NCBI GenBank assembly: GCA_001584585.1
Contig: LSYV01000007.1
Location: 515,386-579,385 of the forward strand
Direction of reading: 5' to 3'
Length of the DNA stretch: 64,000 bases
From: Gonium pectorale
Taxonomy: Eukaryota; Chlorophyta; Chlorophyceae; Chlamydomonadales; Volvocaceae
Shown: positions 12,869-24,253 of the stretch, one piece after another
Numbering within the stretch: position 1 is the first letter of the stretch
Layout: every line of letters begins with the position of its first letter
Made by a program: the position numbers and the translations under genes
Notes under the pieces: generated by a model
What the model saw: the letters and a program-made list of their open reading frames with translations, nothing else
Told to the model about the DNA's origin: nothing
The model's database searches: none

Positions 12869-15195
12869 GTTGAAACGTCGCTCAAAGTTACTTTAGTTAC
12901 TATGCAGAATCGGTCAATACAAGCTGAGTCTAGCGCAGGAAGGGGAAGCTGCGTGCAACTCCTGTCGTACCACCGTACGGCACCGTGTCAAACCCGCCGG
13001 CTGCCCTTCCTGCGTAATTCCATCTGGATGCGGCGTCATGCTGCAATGCTGCTCACGCACGTCGTGAATCCCATCACCAGCTGTGGAGCATGTCACTTGC
13101 AGACGAGTTGGCCTGAGCCACAGGCCCTAGGGCGAGACGGGCTGAAACACACTCGCGTGTCTGTCCGTGTGCAGCGTGAGGTTTGGATGGGCTCTGACAG
13201 CTTCACGTGTACAGCGAACTCGGAGCCTCTGGTTTAGGTCCTAAAGCCTTTGCAGTCAGTGCGCGTTGACGACCCAGTTCGCGCACATGCCTTCAACAGC
13301 CAAGCCGTCACAGTACTGTCTGCGCGGTGGCTACCCTTTCCTTGCAGCTTTCATTGCATCAAAATACTGTTCGGCGATGCGTGCCCCATCCCTGTCGACG
13401 TTGCTGCTACGCACGAGAGTCAGTACATGCTGCAGGTTACATTTTGTTCCTCTTGCGGCAGGCAGTGCCGCCGTCTGCAGTTCCACCCTACACCAACACC
13501 AGTACGGCTGTTGTGTGGCTCTTCTAGGCTACAGCCATCATGCCACACGTAAGGCGCCGGCAGGCACAGCCGTACCACAGTATGCATTCCCCCAACAGAA
13601 TATTGCCGCAACATCACACACATATGGGGGCAGGCGAGCAAAAAGCCCGGGCCCAAACCCAAATTATCTATACGTAAAGAGCTGAACAGGCTAGGCCCCA
13701 ACGGTGATGGGTACCCTGGCAGATCCTTGGGCGATGTCAGGTCAACATTCTTAGGACACCAGGGCCTGAGCATGCCATACTTAAGGAAACCCCCTGGCTG
13801 CTTACTGGGAAGCCCAACACATGGGGGATTGGCTAGAACTACGCATTGAACAGACCAATAATCGAGAATAACATGGTCACGAGCGTGATACAAAACACTA
13901 CAACACAACTTGAGAGGCGCACCCTCCATTTACGGCCGTGAGTTGCATCGACAGCCGAAATGCCAAGGCATACGCAACGCAAACTGCAACCCTTTTCGCA
14001 GTCAACACATAACGTGCGCCGTACTATGAGTGTCGTCAAAGGACGTTATTGCAAGCTAACTGTTGCTATATGTTGCAACACTGCAAGCTGCCACCAAATG
14101 CGGATAGCAACGCCCATTCCCCAGCCTGCCAGCCGGCAGTGCTCCTAACCTGCTATACGCGCTTTACCAATGAAAAGGCTAAAACGTCTCCTTCCAGACC
14201 ATCGTGCAAGAAGCAATGCGCAGTAGCCAGCCTGCCGTACGAGCAAACACTCACGCCGTACGCAGGCTTCGTCTTCTGCACCCTCCACCCCTCACGGCGG
14301 CCGGGCGCAATATCCCTTTCCCCCCATCCTAGCACTGCGGCCTTTCCCTCTAGTGATTTAAGGGCTGCCCTCGCAGGGGCAATGAGCCTCATAGACATGT
14401 TGCCATGTGCTCAAACCCTGCGCTAAAACGTGAGCGAGCTGTGTGAGCGCCCAGTAGGGCGCCACTGCACCTTGCAGTACTCGACATAGACACGAGACGA
14501 GCCAACCATTGCCCATACCACCCGGCAGCGCGGCAGGGCCCCATGCCATGCCACGGGCGCAACCTGATTTGCAGCTCACATCTGCCATGCGAGAAACATC
14601 CGGGCCAAAACGGGTGTACGAAGTAAAGCTGGCAATAACGTTAGGGCTTGTTGCAGGCACAACAAACAGCGAAGCCACGGCCCTGCGACGTGGTATCAGG
14701 CAAATCGCCTGCGCCCGCGCCGCCATTCTTGGGCCCCTCGCACAAAAAGGCAAATTGCCCACGCGCATAGTGTACGAATCCTTTCCTCATTAGGAGCCTC
14801 CCAGAAGCACTGTACACGGCAGTCGGGCCGGGGAAAGGCGCGTTCCCCGCCACATTGCAAGACTACTTACGCCCTTACAAGTCAAACGATCAAACATAGC
14901 TGTGTGAACACGAGCTGGCTTATCAGCTAGTTGGATTCCTCCTAGGGCCACAGAACATGCCGGGATAGCGCACGTGCCCCAATCATCGTGCGCGTTGGTG
15001 TTACACTATGTTGATGCTACAGCGGGCGTTCCCGGCCTGCCAGGAGCGCCCATACGGCGTGGACCTTTCATATCCCGCGATGAAAAAGGCTTACCGCACC
15101 TGTCGCTCCTTGCACATATGCCGCCCCGCCTCGGTACTTATCGCAACAAGGAGGACGGCTCCGTCGTGGCTGCTGGGCCCCCTCACTGCGGACCA
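12869..15195. other. Gene-poor, lower-GC stretch
   Basis: Nothing could be assigned with confidence. The right part of the PRA1 promoter lies just above 12868. A minus-strand frame at 14039-13839 ends in a strongly hydrophobic segment (VVVFCITLVTMLFSIIGLFN) before its stop and could be a tail-anchored fragment, but no splice partner was found. A plus-strand frame at about 14509-14793 and its minus-strand counterpart are both open and show no known motif. Confidence 0.3.
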
Positions 15196-16827
15196 CTAGT
15201 ACTCGGACGGCGCCGGCGGCGTGACGTTGATGGGATGGCGCAGGTCGGCTCCGGCATCCAGCTCGATGACGGCCTCGGGTGGCAGGCTGCGGACGCTCAG
15301 GTAGGTGTGCCCGTTGTGGTGGAGCACCGCCGGCTGGACCGACAGGTCAACCTGCGTCGCGAGGCCGCAGCCGCATGGGGTGGGGGTCAGAAGCCGGGGC
15401 AGCAAGGAGCAAGGACAGCGAGCATCCCGGACCACGCGCGCTCTGGAACGAAGCACGGGAGGCCCGCAGCCACAGCCGTCCGGGGCGCCGCTTCGATATC
15501 TTCTACGGACCATTACGTGGTAAAGAAGCACCTTCTGGCGGCTCCCGACTCCTCCCAGCTAACCAGGCAACCTAACAACGAGTACACACCCGACCAAGAC
15601 CCTAGCAACTGAATAATGCAACACGCGACCAACACCGTATTGATTACTAGGACGCACCACACGACCAGCACAAATGCACAACCAACTGACATACCAGGTC
15701 TACGGAGCAAGCGCTGCCGCACAGCTCCACGTGTGCTCCGACCAGCACGCACTCCGCCACGCAGCCTTCAGCGGAGCCATCGGGGCTGTCGGCGTCCGGT
15801 CCGGGCAGCATCTCTTCCTCCGCCATGGAGCCCATCGATGAGCCCGAGCTCAGCGGCGTGGGGTTGCCGTGCCTGCGCGGCCAAACGTTACACAGAAAAA
15901 AAGGGTTTGAAGGGAACCGCAGGGCATTGGTGACCGGCAGGCACCGAGCTGGGTTCCGAGCGCAGGGTATGAGGCCGCCACTTACGAAACCAGGGCAGAT
16001 TTTAGGGCGGATGCGGTTTCCTGGCGTGTCGGACAGGAGGCCGACCTGGGGCGTGGGTAGGACGAGCGACGCCGTGCCCACCATGGTATGCATCTCGCGC
16101 ACCCTTGTACATCGTGTCATGCACCTGCTCTAGCGTGCTCGAGAGGCACTCGTGCACCCGGCATCGCATGCCCACCTGTCATAAAGCTCCAGGCGAGAGC
16201 CGCGGTACAAGTACGCTATCAAGGAGTCGCCGCGCCGGCTGATGCGCGCAGGGCCAATGACGCGATAGCTGCATTGCGGGTGGAGGGCGTGGCCGAGCTC
16301 AGGTTCAGACTCAGGACCCGGCAGCCGCTGCAGCAACTTGGCAGCTCAAGGGAAATACCCTGGATTGCTTACCAGCCATGAGCGGCGAAGCTGCTGTTTG
16401 CAATGCGCGTGTGGGAATCTCCAACGAGCCTTGCGGTGCTGAACGCTGGGGATTGGAGGCCGAGGTTGGAAGCTGCGGGCTCGGGGTGCATGGGCTGTGC
16501 GGCGGGCAGGTGCACCTGCGGGTGGTCCTCGGGCCCGGAGTACTTGTGAAGCAGCTCATGCGCGCCATTGTAGCCGATGCCGTGGCTGGAACCAAGACCG
16601 AACCCGCCCGCAATGCCGTGAGCTGCACGATGCCCAATTGCGCTGGCTGCGACGCGCACGGTAGAGCGCCGCCCTGCGTAGAGAGCGGCACGTTGGTGAG
16701 CGCATGCTGCAAGCCGAGCCGAGCCGGCCGGCCTGGCGTACCCCCTTGCATACCTTGGATGGAGCTCGCAGGCTGCAGGAAGGACCCAGCGTGTCGGCAG
16801 GCGCGTCGGAGGAGGGGCAGACGGCAA
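15196..16827 (-). CDS. Uncharacterised multi-exon gene, structure only partly resolved
   Basis: Not recognised. Clear exon-like blocks on the minus strand are 16327-16176 (with SYRVIGPARISRRGDSLIAY and LYRGSRLELYDR), 16124-15986 (with TASLVLPTPQVGLLSDTPGN), about 15880-15695 (acidic, PGPDADSPDGSAE then CVAECVLVGAHVELCGSAC), and 15351-15196 (with LHHNGHTYLSVRSLPPEAVI, ending TPPAPSEY and TAG). The first two join in phase 2 through GT-AG and the last two in phase 0. The junction between the second and third does not keep frame with the splice sites I see, so an exon, a different site or a frameshift is missing. A further open stretch to 16827 may be the N-terminal part (HGIGYNGAHELLHKYSGPED). 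Cysteine-rich and Val/Leu-rich blocks suggest a folded soluble protein; no function is proposed. Confidence 0.45.
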
Positions 16828-18686
16828 GGAGTCGTGAACAAACGCATTGTTAACCGCTCGCCGCCCGGCACCCCGCTACGGTCAATGCAGGGTGTAAATC
16901 GTTTCAGCGACCACGCCGGCGTCTATGGGCAACTGTTAGTGGCAATATGCCGTCTCGCGTCCCGTTGTCCTGTGTACCAAACCAGCAAATTCAGACACTT
17001 GCCGTGCGGCACGGGCTCCAGATAATTGTCAAGCAGGTAGACATTGGAGTTATGTAGACAGCGCAGTAAGGGTGTGAACAGCTGGCTGTCGCAGAGTGGC
17101 TTGCTCCCGCGTTCCGAGAGTGGCGTTGCTAGCAGGACATGAGGCGCAAGGGATGAGCACAGGGAGTGCTCAGAATGAGTTCCGTCTCAGGCCGCAAAGA
17201 GGCTCCTCTTATGGGAAGATTTCCTGTCTCGGACGATCCACGTACCGCCTCAGCCTAACCGCTCGCACCGACCGACTCCTCTTCAGCGCGTAAGCATCTT
17301 AAATCATAGTGCTTGACGCTGCATATATCGGTCAATAATTATCGGAATGTAGAGCTTATTGTTCTGGTGTTCAACGGCCTGCGCATGTGCGATGGGTTCG
17401 CCCGAGACCCACGATGCACTGGTTCCTATTCCAGTTCTTTCACTGAACCCTTCAACATGTGCAACTGCGTCTTGCGCCCGCCCAGGCCGTGTGCCTGTAG
17501 TTTCTTACCGCTGCTGCGCACCCGCTGCGAACCGGCCAACCGCAGAGCCAGCGGTCCACTGCGCAGAGCGCAACGAGGTGCCTGGTCCCAGAGCAAAGGT
17601 AGCTTTTAGGTGCAACAATAAAACCCATTATACAGTTGCCGCTTGCAAGCACCTCAAACCCCAGCGGTCTTGATTAGGCACGCAAGGCACGACGCAAGGG
17701 CCAAGGGGGTCGGGCGCGCAATTACCCGGGTACGTGAGTGCGCCGGAGTGCACTCCTGGATCGCTTCGGGCTTAGTCGCAAATACAGCGAAAGCCTGGTC
17801 CAAATCAGGTCCACGACCCGCATAGCATTCGCATTTACAGTACAAAGACCTCAAGGACGAAGGAGCCACGCTCTATTCAGATGGAATATGGCATGTCAAT
17901 GATCAGAACCTAGTCATGATGAGCCAGCGATTTCAGGGCCCAAGGGTCTCGCCAGCACGCCAGGTCTAGCCTTGTCTGCTGGCGCCGTGCCCACGGCCGT
18001 ACCGTCCCTGAGCCACGCTTCAGGGGGCGGGACGAACGTCACATGTCTTGCTCTGTACCCGCCCGCCCTATTGGAAACGTCGCGCCTTCGGGCGTGCGTG
18101 TATGGTTTCTGTGCAGGTTTTTCTTCCTTCACCTTGCCTTCACGTGCGGACAACTCAGCCCCTTTCAGCCTGAGGATAACTCATCACATGCATGCTTGTA
18201 GATGCCACCCCCACGACATGGGGTCAGGGGATTCTGGCACTATGGCACACTGGAGGTTCGCTGTGAGGGGTTGCCGTACAACGACCGTACGACGACGTGA
18301 ACTACAGTAGAAGAGTAGATGCTTCTGATGTATCTAATGGTTGCAAACTCTGAGTAGCGAAGAACAGGAATATCGCTTCATGCACTGACGAAAGGCGAAC
18401 GAAGCAAGTAGAGCTAACAGTCCCCCCGCTATACCCTCATGATGGTAACAATTTGCTGCGAGCGAAAGCACCTAGTACCTTAACGTAGTCGTTAGTTGAA
18501 TGATGTGGTCGCGTTGTCTCGGGCAGCCATCTCGGGGTTGGACATCATGCGCCAACCCTTTACAGAGGCACCTACGTGCATATCCCTCTGTCCAATCTAC
18601 TACATTCATTGCTGAGGGCCGAGGTCCAAGGGCGGGGTTTGCGCATCGGGCGTGTGCCCAGCGTGAGGCACACGCGCCAGCGAGCC
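16828..18686. other. Intergenic region with dispersed repeat copy 2
   Basis: No gene was recognised. Frames around 17313-17670 on the plus strand are open but show no motif and no splice partners. The repeat copy is at about 18013-18105. The right end must hold the promoter of gene B, and possibly an upstream coding exon, because its first in-frame ATG lies rather late. Confidence 0.35.
18013..18105 (-). repeat. Dispersed repeat, copy 2
   Basis: Reverse-complement copy of the repeat seen at 9931 and 55283. It contains CGAAGGCGCGACGTTTCC, the GGGCGGGCGGG tract and CGTTCGTCCCGCCCCC in the same order and spacing, with scattered substitutions. The frame that runs through it on the minus strand encodes ARRRDVSNRAGGYRARHVTF, aligned with the peptides of the other two copies. 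Similarity is lost right after the second GC tract, unlike copies 1 and 3. Confidence 0.68.
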
Positions 18687-21600
18687 ATGATAGAGGTACG
18701 CGGGGATTGCGGCAAGGAATCCAACGCGGAAGAGGCTCCTTCTTCTTGGGCAACACAAACGCCTGTGAACGCCCCTGACACCCCACTGCTAGACCCTGCG
18801 GCCCATGCCGCCGCCCTGGCTCGGTTGCTGGGAATCACCCAGCTCCGACTGGCTGAGCTTCTAGGACGCTGCCCGGAAGTGTACGCGCTGAGCCCTGAGG
18901 CGCTCGGGGCCACCCTGGAGGCGGTGGCGGAGCTCACTGGGCTGCAGGTGCGGGCAAGGAGGCCCCAGCGCGCCGGGCCGGGCAGGCCGGGTGAACTGGG
19001 CGCTGTCGTGCTTGCCAGATCGGAAGGGCTAGGCAGGTATCTGCAATATACTGGTTGGTCGGCACGGCGGCCGGCCGAATACGGTGGATCCGGTAGGGGT
19101 GGGCGTGGCGAGGTCAGTGACCAAGTGAGACTGGACCGGGACCCTGACGACTCCGGTTCTCAGCTTGTGAGACGCGATTCCAGCCTTCAGGGTTTCCGGG
19201 GGGCTTCAGTCATGGCTCCTTACAGGGAGCGTGTGTAGGCTTGCCGACTTGGTAAGCGGGCGGTACGCGAGGGACGGGCGGACTGCAAACTTGCAGGCTT
19301 GCCGGCACGGATGGCTGGGTGGCGTGGCCGGGAGAGACGCGGCGGGGTTGGCGGCGGGCTGCGGTCGCGGGGGTATGCTTTGGAAAGTGAGGCATTGTTT
19401 CTTCATGTTAATATTTTGTTAGGTTCAGGTGCGGAGGGCGCCGAGGACAGGTTGGGGGCAAGGAGGGGCAACTTGGTGGCTCTGCGTGGGGGCTGCCGCC
19501 TTCTCTCCGGGTCTGCAGGGGCCAACCCCATACGCTGCGGGTTCGTCCCCCCGAAGGCTGGTTTGTCAGCCCACTGGGCATGATTGTTGTCGTCTGGGCA
19601 CGATGGACAGGGTCACACCCGCGCGGGCGCGCGCGGAACGAGGTGCGCGCCCCCCCCCGCGGGTGTGACCCTGTCTGGCCAGGTTTCTTGCCCAAGCACG
19701 GGCGCCGCGTTATGGCATCCCAGCCCCGCACCAACCCCCTTCCCCCTTGCGCGCCAGTGTAATGTATGTATGCCGTTCCGGCTCAGGTCCACGCACTCGC
19801 GGCTCTCCCACCCCTGCCATGCCAGCATCCTCCCTCCCTCTCCACCTCAGGGTCTGGGCGTGCAATGCATGTGCTTTGCTGGCCTTCCGAGTGAGAATAC
19901 CCCGCCTACCCGCACCCATGTACCCTGCCGCCTGCCGCCGCTCTCGCCCCACCCCACCTGCCTCCTTTCCTGACCGCAGCCACACCAGGTGCCCCAGCTG
20001 GTGGCCGCCGACCCCGCCCTGCTGCTGCAGCCCGACCGACTCAAGGATAATATGCGCGGCCTGGCGGAGGTGGGTGGTGGGCTGGCCGGGGGGCGGCCGA
20101 CGGCGCCACGTGGGGCAGGGCACTTCATTCAAGGACGAGGGTTCGCTGGACTCCGGCGCGCGGGAGGCGCGGAATCTGCACACAGTCTGTGGGAGTGTAG
20201 GGGCTCATCCGGGGGATGCGCGGTGCCAAGGTATGCCCACGATGGTGCTCAGCCACACGCCTTCCGAGGTGTGCGGCTGGCGCTTCCACCTGTGGACTGC
20301 GTTCCTGGCTGCCCTAGCAAGCAAACGCCTTGCTGCTCTCGGTTGGGCTGGTGGCCCCCCCAGCCCTGCCCCAACCCACTTATGTCCCCTATCCACACCC
20401 GCTCCTCGCCCTTGCCTCACGCGACCTTCGCCCGAGCCGCTTTACCCCAGCTCCGCCGCAGACCCCTCAGCGGCGCGCGCTGCGCGGTGGCGCCCCTCGC
20501 AGGCGCGCAAACCTTAAGTCTTCACAGCGGACGCAAAGCCCGACACACGCACCCTGCAGCGCCCCTCCCTTGCGGGGCAGCCCGCCCTTGGGACTGATGA
20601 AGCACAAGCGCTTTTCCTCCAGCTCCTCTAGCGACGATGCTTGCGTGTTGTCTTCTTGCATCCCGCCCGGCCCGCGCAGGCGCTGTGCGTAGAGCCCCGG
20701 CAGCTGCCCGGCGTTGTATCCCGTGAGCCCGGTCTGCTGGCGCTCAGCGGCCCCCAGCTGGAGCAGCGGCTGGAGGCGCTGGAGGAGCTGCTGCTCGGGG
20801 TGAGCGGATTGGCGCCAGGTCCCGGGAGATGTGGGTTAGTGAGGAAGGGAAATGGGTCGCGTCGGGGACGCCGAGTTGCATACGACCTGAAAGCTTGTGG
20901 TGGCCGGAGGGTGGGGGCTTGTGCACCGTGGGCCAGGGGCTGATGGATGACGCTTGGGCCAGGGCATGTGTACATCGATTCCCCGTGCTGTCGCGTCTGG
21001 AAACCAGTGTGCAGCGTATGATGGTCCGAGCAACAAGCCCCTGACCCCACTGCCCGCGCTACCTCTCCCCGCCTCTAGCCGCACCCGTCCTCCCGCCGTC
21101 CCGCTGCGGTGCTGGCGGCGGTGCGGGACAGCCCCGGTACGCTGCTGCTGGCGGAGCCTTGGGAGCTGGAGCGGAAGATAATGGTACGGGCGCCGGGCTT
21201 TGCTGGGCTTGGTGGGGTCCAACGGGCGCGTGGTGGCTCCAGGGCCAGCGGCCGCTCTCCGACGTACTCTCCTATCAATCGCATGTTGGGAAGTGTACGG
21301 ACATTACACCTATTGGTAGGACCGTCCCAACGGTGTCACGTATGTGCGACGGGATGCGGTTCCAAGACGGAAATGACTTATCGCACCCGTGCTCAGTGCT
21401 CTGCTCCTTGGCTACGGCCCGCCCGCCGGTGACTTGCCTGCGCAGGCACTCGAGGCTGCGTTTGAGGCGGCCATGGCCGCTCCCGGACCAGGCACGCGGC
21501 GGCAGCGGCAGGCGCCAGATGCCGCGAGCCGGACTCTGCCCGCAGCGGCGGCCGTGAGTTGCCCATCCGAGCAGCCAGGGGGTGCGGCGGGTGGTGAGTC

Positions 21601-23175
21601 CGCCGCCCCGGCGGCCGCGATTGAGCCCCTGCGCCGCCTGCTGGCGCCGCTGCTTCTGGCGCGTCCGTCGCTGCTGACCACGCCGCCAGAGCTGCTGGCG
21701 GAGCGGGCGGCTCACCTGGCGGCCAAGGCGGGAACGCGCGTGGAGCAGGTGGCAGGGCCGGAGGACGGGCTGCGCGGCGAGAGTGGACAATGGAGCGAAG
21801 TGCACCTTCGAAAATGCAAATGCTGGGAAGCACAGCTGTGTGGGGAACGGTGACGGGATTTGGGGTTGGAGCAGGGGCCACAATGCCCGGGGCCACGAAG
21901 GCGCCCGCTCTCGTGATCACAGCAATGCTAACGGAAAACGGTGGCCCCTAGGGTAACGATCCGGTACGTTACTGGCTTCGGTGAAGGTGGCCCTCAGCTG
22001 GGACTGGGCCAATACCCCCTGTTTACCCCCTGTGCGTACTGTTATGAAAGCGCCGAACAAGGAAAGCCCGAAAGGCCCAAGTACGCCAACTGTCGGCCGG
22101 CCCTGTTTGCAGGTACTCTCCGCCGCCCCCGCCAACCCCAACCTGTTGGCGGCCTCCTCGTGCTACCTCGACCGCCACTGCACCGCCCTCGCGGCCGCGC
22201 TGGCGCCCGTCGGCGGTCTGCCGCCCTACCGCCACTCCCCGCCAGCCCCCGCCCCCACCGCGGCCGAACCCACGCCCTCCACCTCCATGTCTTTCGCTCC
22301 CACCGCAGCTGCCCTTGGCAGCTCCCACACCTGCCAATGTCAGCCAATGGGCTGCACATCCGAGCAGTCCCAACCGCAGCCGCAAGCCCAGCCGCCGTCC
22401 TTTCCGCCAGCGGCGCGGCCGCCCCCTCCGCGCCCGCCAGAGGCCGTGGTCGCCGCCATGCTGGTCGCGGCCCCGCGGCTCCTGGGCCAGAACGTGGGGG
22501 CCCTGGTGGCCAAGTGGCAGCTGCTTGCCGCGCTGTGCAGCAAGGCAGCCGCCCCTACGTGGGCGGCGCGCCTGGCCGCCGCGACGGTTCCGGAGCGGGC
22601 CGAGCTCCTGGATCTGCCGTTCACGCACCTGGCGCGGCTTCGATACCTGTCGGACTTCGGGTTGCAGGTGCTTGGGCGTGTGTGTGGGAGGGTCGAAGGA
22701 GGGTCGTGGGGTGAACGTGGAGGGCGCATGGGAAGCCGTCAGTGTGAGCCGCGTGCGCCCTCCGCCTCAGCGGCTGCCGGAGCCGCAGCCACCTGTGGCG
22801 CCTCGCACGGGGTGAGAACCGGCGACGGTGTGTGTGTGGTGGGGGGGGGGGGGTGCATAGCTGTCCGATCTAGGTTGGAGCAAACTCAGCGCACTGGATT
22901 CCGTTGCTCTGCTGGACTCCACGGAGCGGCAAGCGCTGTGTGGAACGGGCCGGCGGGCCCAGCCATGCACTGACGGACCACTGTCCTGCTCCGGGCCTCG
23001 CAGCGGTTCTAATCAAGCACCGTACTTGGATGGTTACATGGCTCGCCTGCGTTCCTAAGCCTCTCCCCTTATGCCCATACCCCAGGGCGAGGTCGACCCG
23101 CTTGAGGCGGTGCGCGCATCGGACGAGCTTTTCCAGCTGCAGTACCCGAACTTCAAGCAGTGGCTGCGGGGGTGA
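18687..23175 (+). CDS. mTERF-like organellar protein (gene B), 7 exons, 507 aa
   Basis: Predicted exons: 18687-18947, 19980-20069, 20680-20799, 21079-21183, 21446-21748, 22113-22667 and 23086-23175. All introns are phase 0 and GT-AG, so each exon is a whole number of codons. That suits a gene built from repeat units. Successive exons carry mTERF-like units: LGRCPEVYALSPEALGATLE, LVAADPALLLQPDRLKDNMR, VVSREPGLLALSGPQLEQRL, VRDSPGTLLLAEPWELERKI, LARPSLLTTPPELLAERAAH and LVAAPRLLGQNVGALVAKWQ. The tail, LFQLQYPNFKQWLRG, resembles the F-x-P-x-F-x-x-W ending common in this family. Likely imported into chloroplast or mitochondrion to bind organellar nucleic acid. The start is the weak point: 18687 is the first in-frame ATG, but the frame stays open upstream and an upstream exon with a transit peptide is possible. 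Exons 1-3 are duplicated in gene C at 32.5 kb. Confidence 0.72.
19606..19675. repeat. Inverted repeat in intron 1 of gene B
   Basis: Arms 19606-19623 and 19658-19675 are perfect reverse complements over 18 bases (GACAGGGTCACACCCGCG against CGCGGGTGTGACCCTGTC). The 34-base centre is GC-rich with further partial pairing (GCGCGGGCGCGCGC against GCGCGCCCCCCCCCGCG). It could be a small foldback element or a stable intronic hairpin. Confidence 0.7.
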
Positions 23176-24253
23176 CCCGTGGGTCGATCGCCGGCAATAC
23201 GTGGAGAAGGCAGGCGGCGCGGAAGGGCCAGGCTGCGAGTTGCGTACCGTATGGCGGTCCGGGCAGGGCCGTCGCAGTGGCTCTGTGCTCCGCATTTATC
23301 AAGCGCCACGTGCGGTGCACTTGCGTGGGGTGACGAATGTGGGGGCAGAGCTGTGTGCCGGATGGCAAGGAACCCAAATGTCCCAACCAGTGCCGTACGA
23401 GGTGTCGTGCTGAGATGTCTGGTGGGTCTCTGTGTCAGCGCCAGCGCTCTCTCTATATTTTTATGTACAATCCCTTTTGTGCATGTTGGCACGTCATTCC
23501 TTTGGAGTCGTGCTGATGACCGCGACAGGGGCAAGCTGTCGTCCTTATGTGAAGCCGGCTTCGCTCCAACTGTACACCTACGACTCGAGCAGATGAAGGC
23601 TTGGCTCCCGAGTCGAACCCCATTGCAGAACTAAAGCAGCAGTCCAGGAAAGAAGCTCTCGGTGCTAGTGAGCTCGCCCCTCACACGCGCCTGCGCAGCA
23701 CGGCGCAGCAGGGGCAATAAGTAGGCTTCGCTTATGTTCTTCAGCGCGCTTTGCCTCGACTTAAAAGTGAGACCGGTGGGTCGTCACGGGCGTCACGGGT
23801 CGCCGGGCCTCGCGCAGCGGTTGGGCTGTCTCCCATCGAGCCGCATCGACGGGCCCCCTCCCTGCCCCTTGACACATTTGCAGCAATAGAGTGTCATCGT
23901 CCAGATTCATTTGTGACGCCGCGCGATGCGGGCTGCAGTCCGCTGCCGCTACGGTACAAACTGCCGTCGGCCGGATTGCGGATTCGCGCATTCTGAAGGC
24001 AGGTACCTCGATGGCACTGCGAGCGAGGTGCGTTGCGTGGGTGTGGGCTGCGAGTAGTTCTGCTCTTCTTTTCCTCCTCCGCCCCCTTACTTCCCGCCCT
24101 TCGCGCATCCCTGCTCCCCCTCGTCGTCCACACTTCACTACGGCGCTTTGGAGAGTGGGAGGGCCTGAACTCTAGCTAACCCAAACACTGCCAGGCTGAA
24201 AAGGCTGTTGAAACCATGCAACTTATTCTGCCACTACACCATGGTGCCTCCAG
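23176..24253. other. Spacer between gene B and the RBR ligase gene
   Basis: It should hold the 3' untranslated region of gene B and the promoter and probable first exon of the ligase. A candidate first exon is ATGGCACTGCGAGCGAG at 24011-24027, followed by GTGCGT, but its phase cannot be proved. No other gene is visible. Confidence 0.35.

Noticed and set aside
23600..23625. Sequence resembling a tRNA B box on the minus strand (GGGTTCGACTC)
   Set aside because: The flanking bases do not form a T-arm or acceptor stem, and there is no A box at the right distance.
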